33,245 bases of DNA from CAYJGN01 sp964369635 (GTDB lineage Bacteria > Bacillota > Clostridia > Oscillospirales > Ruminococcaceae), in NCBI GenBank assembly GCA_964369635.1, contig CAYJGN010000021.1, positions 1-33,245 on the forward strand, in the 5' to 3' direction. The notes under the pieces were generated by a model that did not search any database, was not told where the DNA came from, and worked only from the letters and a program-made list of their open reading frames with translations. Positions 16,412 to 24,925 of the stretch are shown piece by piece (the stretch's first letter is position 1; each line of letters begins with the position of its first letter). The translations under genes were made by a program, and so were the position numbers.

Positions 16412-17425
16412 TTAAATAAATTTATCAGTTATATCCATATTGGCAAATGCATTTTGCGATAGAGGGCCCCTTGAATTTCCCAATAGTTCAAAGTATCCTT
16501 GCGCCGCAACCATTGCCCCATTGTCGGTGCAGAGCGATATCGGCGGCAGGAAAAGCTCTATATCATTTTCGGCACATTTTTCTAATAGCATCGCTCGCAG
16601 AAGGCTGTTTGCCGAGACGCCACCAGCAAGCACTAACCTATCTTTTTTATAGTGCAGCGTTGCCGCAACCGCTTTATCCGATAAAATAGAGCAGATTTTA
16701 TGGCAGAAAGAAGAGGCTATATCCTTTGTCGGTATTTCTCCGCCCTTTTGCTCTAAATTATGAACGGTATTTATAACGGCAGTTTTAAGACCCGAAAAGC
16801 TGAAATCAAAGGGGCGCTCTGTTTTAGGGTTTGGGAAAACAAAAGCTTCGGGATTTCCCTCTGGATATATTTTATCGAGGGCAACTCCACCGGGATATGG
16901 GAAGCCAAGCACCCTTGCAACTTTATCAAAAGCTTCACCTGCCGCATCATCAATCGCTCTGCCGACAACCGAAAACTCGGTAAAATCCGAAACTTCTATT
17001 ATATGGCTATGCCCACCGGATACCACAAACGCCATAAATGGTGGCGATAAATCAGGAGTTGCTATATAGTTTGCCGCAATATGCGAGCGAAGGTGATGAA
17101 CTGGAATTAGCGGTATTTTAAGCGCATAGGCAAGTCCCTTTGCAAAAGATAGGCCGCAGAGAAGCGAGCCGATAAGGCCAGGGGCGGCGGTAACAGCTAT
17201 TGCCGAAAGGTCGCTATATTTTATATTTGCGTCAGTTACAGCCTTTTTGCAGACAGCAGAAATCGCCTCGACATGCTGTCTTGAAGCGACTTCCGGGACA
17301 ACTCCGCCAAATTTCTTATGCTCATCGACCGAGCTTGCTGTTGCCTGCGATAATACCTCTCGTCCATCACGCACGACAGCTATCGAGCAGTCGTCACAGC
17401 TTGATTCAATTCCTAAAATATACAT
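16412..17425 (-). CDS. tsaD: tRNA N6-adenosine threonylcarbamoyltransferase TsaD
   Basis: Forms t6A at position 37 of ANN-decoding tRNAs with TsaB and TsaE. 337 residues, the normal length. ATPase-fold motifs: GIESSCDDCSIAVV at the N-terminus, the metal-binding HXXXH as HLRSH within VPVHHLRSHIAAN, FVVSGGHSHI, DDAAGEAFDKVAR, FSFSGLKTA and LAGGVSAN, then CTDNGAMVA. CGGAGA precedes the ATG. It is separated from the upstream hlyIII-type gene by 320 bp holding repeat C. tsaB and tsaE are not in the window, though rimI, often their neighbour, lies two genes upstream. Confidence 0.97.
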   Translation of the reverse strand: MYILGIESSCDDCSIAVVRDGREVLSQATASSVDEHKKFGGVVPEVASRQHVEAISAVCKKAVTDANIKYSDLSAIAVTAAPGLIGSLLCGLSFAKGLAYALKIPLIPVHHLRSHIAANYIATPDLSPPFMAFVVSGGHSHIIEVSDFTEFSVVGRAIDDAAGEAFDKVARVLGFPYPGGVALDKIYPEGNPEAFVFPNPKTERPFDFSFSGLKTAVINTVHNLEQKGGEIPTKDIASSFCHKICSILSDKAVAATLHYKKDRLVLAGGVSANSLLRAMLLEKCAENDIELFLPPISLCTDNGAMVAAQGYFELLGNSRGPLSQNAFANMDITDKFI

Positions 17426-17520
17426 ATAAATCTCCGTGGTTAGTTATCTGCGAATATATAAATCCGCCATTACATTTTGGTGGGTGGAATATCTTTGCTC
17501 TGGTTTTTCGTCTGTGCCGT

Positions 17521-17612
17521 GGCGGCGCCCGCAGCGGCGAATTTGAAATTCGCCGAGCTCGCACGAAGTGCTAGCAACTTGCACCGCGGTGCAAGTTGCT
17601 GCGGGCGCCGCC
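17521..17612. repeat. Four-way-junction repeat, copy C
   Basis: Outer stem GGCGGCGCCCGCAG (17521-17534) against 17599-17612, perfect over 14 bp. Inside: CGGCGAATTT hairpin (17535-17555), GCAC-GAA-GTGC (17561-17571), and AGCAACTTGCAC (12 bp, loop CGCG, 17573-17600). It sits within the operon, between hlyIII and tsaD, 133 bp 3' of the former. Confidence 0.85.
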
Positions 17613-17744
17613 TCGCCAGAAGGTAAAACTTTCCATTTTAAAGCTTTTATGCTTCTATCTAAAAGGTACTCACGCATACGCAGCTAAACACCATCTCATA
17701 TTCAACCGATAGCAATTAAAACTCGCGGCAACCCTTAAAATCGA

Positions 17745-18395
17745 TTAAATATTAATCGGTATAACAAAAAGCACAATCGAGAGAAAATGAGTTATGGTTC
17801 CACCAAGGCAGAAGAGATGCCAGATGCTATGCATCCATTTTATCTTAATAGCATAGAAGATAACCCCAATCGTATAGCAAAGCCCTCCTGCAAGGAGCAG
17901 ATAAAAGCCGGCCGGCGGAAGCGCTTCGAGCAGCGGGTTTATTGCCGTTATAACAACCCAGCCCATAACAAGATAAATCCCCATAGAGAGGTATTTAAAC
18001 TTCTCGATATTAAAGCAGTTTAGCAGTATTCCAACGAGAGCCGCTACCCAAACAATCGCAAAAAGCCGATAACCGACCTCACCTCGAAGGGTTACAAGAC
18101 AATATGGAGTATATGTTCCTGCGATAAAAATAAAAATCGAGCTATGGTCGAGAATTCTAAAAACTTTTTTTGCAGTTTTGTTTGTAATAGAATGATATAG
18201 CGTTGAGAATGTATATAAAAGTATCATCGAGATACCGTAAACTATTGCCGAAACAATTGAAATTCCATCACCGCTTGTCACCGCAAAAACTATTAGAATA
18301 GTCATCGTGACAACCCCTGTCAGCGCACCTATACCATGGGTAACACCCGAAAAAATTTCTTCTCCAAGTGAATATCTTTTTGTTTTATCGCTCAT
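17745..18395 (-). CDS. Hemolysin III / PAQR family membrane protein
   Basis: Seven-helix membrane protein of the HlyIII/YqfA (PAQR) family, 216 aa. Conserved polar residues of the family are visible: EEIFSGVTHGIGAL near the N-terminus, STLYHSIT in helix 2, and the C-terminal zinc-type histidines in HSIWHLFCLGGTITHFLSI. Despite the name, bacterial members have no proven hemolytic role in most species; a hydrolase or membrane-lipid function is possible. Its ATG overlaps the rimI end by 11 bp and uses TAGGAG inside that gene, so it is coupled to rimI. Family assignment is firm, function is not. Confidence 0.93.
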   Translation of the reverse strand: MSDKTKRYSLGEEIFSGVTHGIGALTGVVTMTILIVFAVTSGDGISIVSAIVYGISMILLYTFSTLYHSITNKTAKKVFRILDHSSIFIFIAGTYTPYCLVTLRGEVGYRLFAIVWVAALVGILLNCFNIEKFKYLSMGIYLVMGWVVITAINPLLEALPPAGFYLLLAGGLCYTIGVIFYAIKIKWMHSIWHLFCLGGTITHFLSIVLFVIPINI

Positions 18396-18831
18396 TAAAA
18401 TCTCCTATTTTTGTCATAAGCAGTGCGTCTTCCGTGGGATTTTTATAGTAATCCTTGCGTATTCCAACCGCTTTAAATTCGTGTTTTTCGTATAGTTTCT
18501 GCGCCGCCAAATTGCTCAGGCGCACCTCAAGGGTTATAAAGGCATAATCGCCGCAAAGCTTTATAAAGTCGTAGATAAGCATATCGCCAACCTTTTTTCT
18601 GCGATGCTCCTTTGCAACAGCTATATTGTTTATATAAATCTCATCTAAAACTTTGCTACCCGTTATATACCCGATTACAACACCTTCAAAAACCGCCACA
18701 AGTCCCAAAAAACTCGCGGAAGCAAAAGCCTCGGTATATCCTTTTAGGCTCCACGGGGTTTTTATCGAGTCCGCCTCGATTTCAGCAATCTTTATAAGGT
18801 CATCAGCCGAGATTTCCCTACTTTGCATCAT
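18385..18831 (-). CDS. rimI: Ribosomal protein alanine N-acetyltransferase RimI (GNAT)
   Basis: GNAT-fold N-terminal acetyltransferase, 148 aa. The acetyl-CoA binding segment is KEHRRKKVGDMLIYDFIKLC, preceded by YINNIAVAKEHR, and followed by ITLEVRLSNLAAQKLYEKHEFKAVGIRKDYY, the RimI signature end with the conserved Tyr. Expected substrate is ribosomal protein S18, though bacterial RimI can act more widely. The ATG pair (18831 or 18828) overlaps the polA end, so translation is coupled. Identification as RimI rather than another GNAT rests on these motifs and the nearby tsaD. Confidence 0.9.
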   Translation of the reverse strand: MMQSREISADDLIKIAEIEADSIKTPWSLKGYTEAFASASFLGLVAVFEGVVIGYITGSKVLDEIYINNIAVAKEHRRKKVGDMLIYDFIKLCGDYAFITLEVRLSNLAAQKLYEKHEFKAVGIRKDYYKNPTEDALLMTKIGDFNER

Positions 18832-21343
18832 ACCAGCTCTTTCCGATTTTAGCTTCAGCTTTCAGCGCAACATTTAAACTAACGCAATTTTCCATCTCTT
18901 CGGTCAAAACTCTCGCCACAGTATCGGCAATCTCCTCTCTGCACTCTATAATAAGCTCATCGTGAATCTGCAAAACAAGCTTTGCGTCGAGATTTTCTTT
19001 TTTCAGTCTGTTATAAACTGCTATCATCGCAATTTTAATTATATCGGCGGCAGTGCCTTGAATAGGGGTGTTTTTCGCTATCCTCTCGCCGATTGCCGCA
19101 ATAGCTTTATTTGTCGATTGTATTTCAGCTATCGGGCGAATTCTCGAAAACATCGTCGTAACATATCCGTCGCTCCTTGCCTGTTCAACAGTCTTATCCA
19201 TAAAAGCCGCTATTCCGCTGTAGGTATTAAGATAGTTTTCTATATACCCCTTTGCTTCATAATAAGGAACTTCAAGATCGTTTGCAAGGGAATAGGCACC
19301 CATTCCATAAAGAATCCCGAAATTGACAGTTTTCGCCGCTCTTCTCATATCATCGCTCACCATATCCTCTGCTACGCTAAAAATCTCAGCGGCAGTTTGT
19401 CTATGGATATCTCTATCCTCATTAAAGGCTTTCGTCATCATTTTATCCCCCGAAAGAGATGCTAAAACGCGAAGCTCTATCTGCGAATAGTCGGCATCGA
19501 CAAAAGTATACCCCTCTTTTGCAACAAAAAACTTTCGAATTTCGCGTCCAAGCTCTGTTCGCACAGGTATATTTTGCAAATTAGGCTCGGTTGATGATAG
19601 TCTTCCTGTCCGCGTTACCGTCTGCTGGAATGTTGAGTGAATTCGCCCATCCGCAGATACGCTCTCGGTGAGCGACTCTATATAAGTGGAAGCAAGCTTT
19701 GATAGCGCGCGATATTCTATTATCAGCGGGATAATCGGGTGCTCTCCCCGCAGAGATAAAAGCACCTCATTATTAGTTGAATAGCCTGTTTTAGTCTTTT
19801 TCTGAGGTGGTAGTTTGAGTTTTGTGAAGAGAATTTCAGATAGCTGTTTTGGGCTTCCAATATTAAACTCACCCTCTGCTTGTCTATAAATCTCGCTCTC
19901 CATATTCTGAAGTCTTATCTTTATCGAAACACCAAACCGCTCAACCCCAAATTTATCAAGCTCTATCCCCAGGGTTTCCATCGAGGCTAAAACAAGAGCT
20001 AAAGGTAGCTCTATCTCCCGCAGAAGCAGAATTGTTTTGTTTTCTTCACAAATGCTCTTTAGCATTTTGTATATAGAAAACACCACCGCTGCAGATTGCT
20101 CATCTTGCGGCATAGCTATACCCAGCATCTCTGCAAGATTTTCAGTTTTATAGCTCTCTTTATCGGGGTAGCAGAGATATCCTGCAAGGTTGTTGCAAAA
20201 GGCTATATTAATATCTATCCCCTCGCGCAGTGCCGTTTTATAAACCTCTTTTGCATCGGTTGAAATTATATTAATTTCGCCGTTTTTCAGGATATCACAA
20301 AGATTATCAAGAGGCGCTTTATAGATGGTTTCACCATCACAAAGCAAAATCTCCTCTTCTATAATAAGAGCGATATCCCCTGATAGCTTTTTATCTAAAA
20401 GCTCTAAAACAGGTAGTGGCTTTATCTCGGGTTTTGCTATCGTGGCAGCCGCTGCTGTCCGCGTGTTTCCAGAGAAAAGCTCATCTACCTTTTTAAGAAT
20501 AGAATTTATCTCAAGGTTTCGCAGCATCTCTTTTGCACCGACTAAATCAATCGGAAGATTTTTAAAGTCGCACATCTCTTCGCTCAAATCAACTTCAGTA
20601 TCTATTTTCGCGAGTTTATAGCTCATAAAAGCATCTTCTCGGCCCTCGGTGAGCAGAGTTTTGTTTCGAGGGGTTGTCTCAAGGGCGTCTATATCCGAAT
20701 AGAGATTTTCAATTGAGTGGTATTTTGAGATAAGGGCGCAGGCGGTTTTCGGCCCTATCTTTTTAACCCCAGGAATATTATCAGAGGTATCTCCCATAAG
20801 CGCCTTAACATCTATTAGCTGGCTTGGGGTAACGCTGTATTCCGCTAAAACATAGGCGGGATCGACCTCGATATACCCTTTGGTCTCTTTGTTTGAGCAA
20901 AGATGGACAGATGTCGTTTCTGAGACGAGCTGAAAACTATCTCTATCTCCTGTGAAGATAACGCAACTATCCCCCTCTTTTTCAGCGTTCTTTGCAATGG
21001 TGCCTAAAATATCATCTGCCTCAAAACCTTCTTTTGTAACAACGCAGTAACCAAGTTTTGTCAGCAGTTCCATTATAACAGGTTTTTGTTGGCGAAGTTC
21101 GTCGGGCGGTGGAGTTCGGTGGGCTTTATAGTCTATAAATATATCGCTTCTAAAGGTTTTTGTCGGAAGATCAAATGCTATGACCGTTGTCGTCGGGTTT
21201 GATACCGAAATTTCACGAAAAAGCATATTGAAAAATCCATAAATTGCTGATGTCGGAAAGCCTGAGCTGTTTGTCAGTGGTCGGACACCATAAAACGCCC
21301 GATAGAGAATACTGTTTCCATCTACTGCTAAAATTTTGTTCAT
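18818..21343 (-). CDS. polA: DNA polymerase I
   Basis: Repair and Okazaki-fragment polymerase, 841 aa from ATG 21343 (AAGGGG upstream; a further upstream ATG is not supported). Residues 1-290: 5'-3' exonuclease (AVDGNSILYRAFYG, DLPTKTFRSDIF, GDTSDNIPGVKKIGPKTA). Middle part about 300-460: 3'-5' exonuclease-like fold in which the DXE metal motif is not found, so proofreading is probably lost, as in Bacillus and Thermus enzymes. Polymerase motifs: A, VDADYSQIELR near 614; B, KTVNFGILYG near 669; C, LQIHDELI near 791. Overlaps rimI by 14 bp. Divergent from dusB. Confidence 0.97.
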   Translation of the reverse strand: MNKILAVDGNSILYRAFYGVRPLTNSSGFPTSAIYGFFNMLFREISVSNPTTTVIAFDLPTKTFRSDIFIDYKAHRTPPPDELRQQKPVIMELLTKLGYCVVTKEGFEADDILGTIAKNAEKEGDSCVIFTGDRDSFQLVSETTSVHLCSNKETKGYIEVDPAYVLAEYSVTPSQLIDVKALMGDTSDNIPGVKKIGPKTACALISKYHSIENLYSDIDALETTPRNKTLLTEGREDAFMSYKLAKIDTEVDLSEEMCDFKNLPIDLVGAKEMLRNLEINSILKKVDELFSGNTRTAAAATIAKPEIKPLPVLELLDKKLSGDIALIIEEEILLCDGETIYKAPLDNLCDILKNGEINIISTDAKEVYKTALREGIDINIAFCNNLAGYLCYPDKESYKTENLAEMLGIAMPQDEQSAAVVFSIYKMLKSICEENKTILLLREIELPLALVLASMETLGIELDKFGVERFGVSIKIRLQNMESEIYRQAEGEFNIGSPKQLSEILFTKLKLPPQKKTKTGYSTNNEVLLSLRGEHPIIPLIIEYRALSKLASTYIESLTESVSADGRIHSTFQQTVTRTGRLSSTEPNLQNIPVRTELGREIRKFFVAKEGYTFVDADYSQIELRVLASLSGDKMMTKAFNEDRDIHRQTAAEIFSVAEDMVSDDMRRAAKTVNFGILYGMGAYSLANDLEVPYYEAKGYIENYLNTYSGIAAFMDKTVEQARSDGYVTTMFSRIRPIAEIQSTNKAIAAIGERIAKNTPIQGTAADIIKIAMIAVYNRLKKENLDAKLVLQIHDELIIECREEIADTVARVLTEEMENCVSLNVALKAEAKIGKSWYDAK

Positions 21344-21383
21344 AATAACCCCTTTGTTTTTAATTATTGCCATCTGTAAAACA

Positions 21384-21444
21384 GGTGGGGTGAACAACCA
21401 TATATCTACCGATTACTATCGGTTATTCACAAACGTACCCCGCC
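21384..21444 (-). other. Nested stem-loop in the polA leader
   Basis: GGTGGGG pairs with CCCCGCC (one G-T), GTGAACAACC pairs with GGTTATTCAC (one mismatch), and within lies ACCGAT-TACT-ATCGGT, which shares the GGT with the middle stem and so competes with it. A TATAAT at 21468-21473 (minus) lies just upstream, so the structure would be in the polA 5' UTR. Its role is unknown. Confidence 0.5.
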
Positions 21445-21540
21445 CAGATTATCAAAGCGGTCAATTTATTATACCACATAAGCTCTTCAAATAGTGAAAA
21501 ATGAGGAGAAATGTGCTAAAATATTTACAAAGGAGATTTT

Positions 21541-22491
21541 ATGCTTGAATTTTTGAAAAGAGAAAACCAAGGCGCCGTCCTTGCCCCTCTCGCAGGCTAT
21601 ACCGACAGGGCATTTCGCGAGATATGCAGAGAATGCGGCGCTATATATACTATCACCGAGATGGTCTCTGTTAAGGGGCTTTGCTATGGCGATAAAAACA
21701 CCCCGACCCTTCTATCGAAAGATGAGAGCGAGCGGCCTGTTGCGGTGCAACTTTTTGGAGATGACCCCGAGTTTTTCAAAAGAGCAGTCGAGATTTTAGA
21801 GCCACTGAATTTCGATGTCTATGATGTTAATATGGGGTGTCCTGTTCCGAAAGTCCTCTCGGCAGGGAGCGGTTCAGCGCTTATGAAAGAGCCAAAAAAA
21901 GCGGCTGATATAATCTCTGCTCTAAAGCAATCAACGAAAAAAGCTGTTTCGGCAAAGATAAGAAAGGGATTTGATAAGGATAATATAAATGCCCCCGAGT
22001 TTGCAAAAACGCTCGAGGCGGCAGGCGCTGATTTTATAGCGGTACACGGGCGACTTAAAACCGATTTTTACAGAGGTGTTTGTGATCTCGATATAATTCG
22101 AGATGTTGTTTCGGCGGTGGGTATCCCCGTTATCGGAAACGGCGATGTTACCGACAAAAAAAGCTTTGATTATATGCGGGAATATACAGGCTGCGCCGCT
22201 GTTATGATAGGGCGAGGAGCGCTTGGAAACCCCTTTATTTTCGAGGAAATAAAGGGCGATGGGGCGAAAACCCTTGAAGATAGGCTCTCGATGATGATAG
22301 AGCATACAGAGCGGACAGCTCTATATAAGGGAGAGCATCGCGGTGTTTTGGAGATGCGAAAGCAACTCGCTCATTATCTAAAAGGCCTTCGAGGTGCAGC
22401 AAAACTTCGTGGGGCAACCTCATCAGTGAATACTATTGAAGATGTTAAAACGCTCGCAAGGCAAGCTTTGCAGTTGCAAGAGTGCGAGTGA
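21541..22491 (+). CDS. dusB: tRNA-dihydrouridine synthase DusB
   Basis: FMN- and NADPH-dependent reduction of uridine to dihydrouridine in the tRNA D-loop. 316 aa TIM barrel. Motifs: VLAPLAGYTDRAFR (FMN phosphate side), TEMVSVKGL, VQLFGDDP, VYDVNMGCPVPKV with the catalytic Cys, SAKIRKGFD, FIAVHGRLKTDFYRG and VIGNGDVTD, MIGRGALGNPFIF. AAAGGAG precedes the ATG. It is alone on the plus strand, divergent from polA, and followed by repeat F. The DusB subfamily (nifR3 type) is the usual Firmicutes one; exact uridine position is not proven. Confidence 0.95.
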   Translation: MLEFLKRENQGAVLAPLAGYTDRAFREICRECGAIYTITEMVSVKGLCYGDKNTPTLLSKDESERPVAVQLFGDDPEFFKRAVEILEPLNFDVYDVNMGCPVPKVLSAGSGSALMKEPKKAADIISALKQSTKKAVSAKIRKGFDKDNINAPEFAKTLEAAGADFIAVHGRLKTDFYRGVCDLDIIRDVVSAVGIPVIGNGDVTDKKSFDYMREYTGCAAVMIGRGALGNPFIFEEIKGDGAKTLEDRLSMMIEHTERTALYKGEHRGVLEMRKQLAHYLKGLRGAAKLRGATSSVNTIEDVKTLARQALQLQECE

Positions 22492-22536
22492 TTATATTTT
22501 GCCTTGTATGAATTTTCACTAACTTTTCAAATGCTA

Positions 22537-23093
22537 TGTAGGGCGAGCGAATGAGCGCCGCCTCGTCAGAATTGGCTTCATTTTATCAAAATCCTCTCTT
22601 GCGAGCAGATTTTTTATATCATTTCGCAATTCTTCCTCTTCCCCAGAAGACCATAGTCTTTTGGGGACCCCATCTAAAAGTAAAAGATGCGCCGCCAAAC
22701 AGAGTGGGGCGAAGCAAAGCGTAGATAGCCAGTGGCTATCTATTCGAATGAGTGAACCTGTGAACGAATGAGACAAAATAAATCAATTTTATCGCCACGA
22801 CAATTTGGCAAGAGATAATTTGAGCGAATGCGTCAGTAGCCAGTGGCTACTGATACAAGTGAGTGAACTTGTGAGCGAATGAGCGCCGCCAGTGGCGGAA
22901 AAAGCGAATGGAGCGAAGCGCAGTCGCACAGAGCAATTCGAAGCATAGCAAGAAGTGCGACAATGCGACAAGAGATGAACGAGCGGGAAAATAATCCAAA
23001 AACTTTAGTGCGACAATATTGCAAGAGGACAAAGCTTGCCTTGACCGCAAGGTTTACTGGAATTTGGCGGACATGGCAAGCCATCTCCCTACA
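22537..23093. repeat. Modular repeat F with TGTAGGG...CCCTACA ends
   Basis: A 557-bp noncoding block between the 3' ends of dusB and the G5/3D gene. Its ends are inverted (TGTAGGG 22537-22543, CCCTACA 23087-23093). Inside are two related modules of about 55 bp, around 22718-22771 and 22828-22882, each holding a hairpin on GCCAGTGGC with different flanks that stay paired, and three copies of a motif like CGACAATNNGRCAAGAG. Related sequence forms repeat G. Reading frames here show no protein signature; a stretch encoding LLAREDFDKMKPI on the minus strand (22560-22690) might be a gene remnant. Confidence 0.7.
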
Positions 23094-23176
23094 AGGTTTC
23101 ACGATATATTCAGATAAACTTAATCAAAAATAAATTATTAATAAAGTGATACAGCTGATTATTTTCAGAGTTTCTA

Positions 23177-23211
23177 AAAAATGCTATATGACATATGTCA
23201 TATAGCATTTA
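23177..23211 (-). terminator. Terminator of the G5/3D gene
   Basis: Perfect 14-bp stem AAATGCTATATGAC/GTCATATAGCATTT with loop ATAT, followed on the minus strand by TTTTTT. It lies 40 bp 3' of the stop codon. Confidence 0.85.
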
Positions 23212-23251
23212 ATATTGCTGTTTTTAAACTTCTAAATAAGTTTGGCAGCTT

Positions 23252-24304
23252 TTACCAGTAAGTCTTGTTATCGCCATAAGATAAAATATAAATATCAACT
23301 GCGCGTTTTCCCCAAAGAACACTCTCTATATAGCTGTCGTAAAAGAGGTCAACGGTGCATCTGCCATCCATTAAGGCTATACCTGTATCGGCGGCTATCG
23401 CATACCCATAAACATAGCTTCCATCTGAAGATACTATCCAAAGCTCACTGCCGTATGGGATATCATTTGGGTTTACCGCAACGTGACCCGGTAGAGCATC
23501 TCGCCCACTTGCTGTTCTGGCAGTCGGACCTGCACTATATGCAGTTGCCGGAGCAGCACCTATTAGCATCTCATAATCAACCGGCCTATTGTCTACGAGA
23601 ACTAAGTCACTTGGTACCTCGAGTATTGAAGGGACAGGCGGGTTATCACTTCCAACAAGCGCATAAGCATCAACTGGGTTTGTCACAATCCGCTCATCGA
23701 CAACATTGCTCTCGGTAAGTATACCATCTTCATATTTATCAAGATAGTCGGTCTCTAAAACTCCCGTTATACCATCTTCTAATATATAGGTATTTCCAGT
23801 TTTTAAAAGGGCTGTTTCTCTTGTTATCGTATCATATGGGATATCTGTTGAAATGGTGTATTCATCGTAAACCGTTCTGAGTATTTCGAGTGTTTCGCCA
23901 TCTGTTACCGGCTCATTTACCGGAATATTTATCCTATCTTCGGGATTTAGCTCAATATCAAGCTCATATAAGACTTCAGCTATTGTTTTGTCTGCAGTTG
24001 CAAATGTGTAGCTGCCGTATAAATCATTTATAGTTATCGTTTTGTTTCGATAGATATCTATCTGGCGCTCATTAAAATTTAACTCTTCGCTCTCATAAAA
24101 CTCTTCATCTGCAAGCTCTATTTTAGCCTCATTTATTATCGAATCCGGATTATCTATAAATGAATAGTAGAGATTATAATTGCCATTATCATTTACAATA
24201 TAGTATTTTGTAAATGCTGCAATTATAAGCGTTGTTATTGCCAAGGCAATAAATAGTGTTGATGTGAAAATAAATCTGTTTTTCACAAGTTTTTGTATGT
24301 CCAT
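23252..24304 (-). CDS. G5 and 3D domain cell-wall protein (YabE-like)
   Basis: Membrane-anchored protein of the YabE/resuscitation-factor type, 350 aa. N-terminal anchor at about residues 13-33. Then a DUF348-like unit (TINDLYGSYTFATADKTIAEVL, residues 90-120), a G5-type domain (IPYDTITRETALLKTGNTY to about 215), a Pro/Ala linker, and a C-terminal 3D domain (GHVAVNPNDIPYGSELWIV, YAIAADTG, then TVDLFYDSY and AVDIYIL) with the three aspartates of lytic-transglycosylase-like 3D folds. It probably cleaves peptidoglycan outside the cell. The ATG has GAAAGGAC upstream and a near-perfect promoter. Monocistronic. Confidence 0.92.
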   Translation of the reverse strand: MDIQKLVKNRFIFTSTLFIALAITTLIIAAFTKYYIVNDNGNYNLYYSFIDNPDSIINEAKIELADEEFYESEELNFNERQIDIYRNKTITINDLYGSYTFATADKTIAEVLYELDIELNPEDRINIPVNEPVTDGETLEILRTVYDEYTISTDIPYDTITRETALLKTGNTYILEDGITGVLETDYLDKYEDGILTESNVVDERIVTNPVDAYALVGSDNPPVPSILEVPSDLVLVDNRPVDYEMLIGAAPATAYSAGPTARTASGRDALPGHVAVNPNDIPYGSELWIVSSDGSYVYGYAIAADTGIALMDGRCTVDLFYDSYIESVLWGKRAVDIYILSYGDNKTYW

Positions 24305-24333
24305 AGTAGTCCTTTCGGGTTAGTAGTTGCTAT

Positions 24334-24362
24334 ATTATACTGACAAATGGATAAAAAGTCAA
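24334..24362 (-). promoter_or_regulatory. Promoter of the G5/3D gene
   Basis: Minus strand: TTGACT (24357-24362), 17 bp, TATAAT (24334-24339), 30 bp from the start codon. Confidence 0.88.
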
Positions 24363-24526
24363 TTTCATAAAGTTGTTAATTTTGTGCATATCGCTGTAAA
24401 TCAAAAGAGAAATAATTACTATTAACTCGTTTTTTGATGTTGACGACAAAAAACCGCTTTATTTTTTGTGCAAATGCTACAAATATGATTGAAACTGTTT
24501 TGTAACTATTTATAAAAGGATTTTAT

Positions 24527-24555
24527 TTGACAAACATCTGCATTGAATGTATAAT
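24527..24555 (+). promoter_or_regulatory. Promoter of tRNA-Val
   Basis: TTGACA (24527-24532), 17 bp, TATAAT (24550-24555): perfect consensus. The tRNA starts 14 bp after the -10 box, so the 5' leader is only a few nucleotides. Confidence 0.93.
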
Positions 24556-24568
24556 ATATTAGCTATAT

Positions 24569-24644
24569 GGACGCTTAGCTCAGCTGGTAGAGCTTTCGCT
24601 TGACGTGCGAAGGGTCGGGGATTCGAGTTCCTCAGCGTCCACCA
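24569..24644 (+). tRNA. tRNA-Val (anticodon GAC)
   Basis: 76 nt including an encoded CCA. Acceptor stem GGACGCT/AGCGTCC, D arm GCTC-AGCTGGTA-GAGC, anticodon stem TTCGC/GCGAA around loop TTGACGT with anticodon GAC, T arm ending in GTTCGAG-like ATTCGAGTTC. It reads GUC/GUU valine codons. It is a single-gene unit with its own promoter and terminator. Confidence 0.97.
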
Positions 24645-24648
24645 GAAA

Positions 24649-24683
24649 AACCCACAAGACTTATATGTCTTGTGGGTTTTATT
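24649..24683 (+). terminator. Terminator of tRNA-Val
   Basis: 10-bp stem CCCACAAGAC/GTCTTGTGGG (24651-24676, loop TTATAT) followed by TTTTATTATTT, starting 6 nt after the CCA. Confidence 0.93.
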
Positions 24684-24770
24684 ATTTGATATTCATTTTC
24701 GCCAAACTCTTGCAAAATAGCGATATTTTGGAGCATGTTGTTTTAGGTTTTATCATAGTGCTTACAGCGT

Positions 24771-24855
24771 CCGCCCAGCCGCCGCCCTGCGCTGCGCGCC
24801 GTCGCAAAGCTCTGCTTTGCGGTTTCGCTAAAGCGAAACCGGCGGCGGGTGGCCG
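24771..24855. repeat. Four-way-junction repeat, copy D
   Basis: Outer stem CCGCCGCC (24779-24786) with GGCGGCGG (24841-24848), extended outside by CCA/TGG. Arms: a weak GCG-CTG-CGC (24789-24797), GCAAAGC/GCTTTGC (24804-24820) and GGTTTCGC/GCGAAACC (24821-24840, loop TAAA). Arms 2, 3 and the outer stem abut exactly. It lies 71 bp 3' of the DsrE-like gene. First arm is the poorest of the family. Confidence 0.78.
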
Positions 24856-24925
24856 TATCAATCAATTAAAACCTTAAATATTCCCTATGTCCACTAACTT
24901 TTGAGAGCTTATGAATGATTAACTG

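Noticed and set aside
22447..22490. Hairpin CTCGCA/TGCGAG around the dusB stop codon
   Set aside because: Only six bases pair, and the inner part pairs poorly; no T-run follows. The words resemble junction-repeat arms but the layout is missing.
22534..22776. An 80-codon minus frame in repeat F with a protein-like stretch (LLAREDFDKMKPI)
   Set aside because: Its N-terminal half is translated repeat and there is no ribosome binding site. A gene remnant captured by the repeat is possible but not supported enough to list as a gene.
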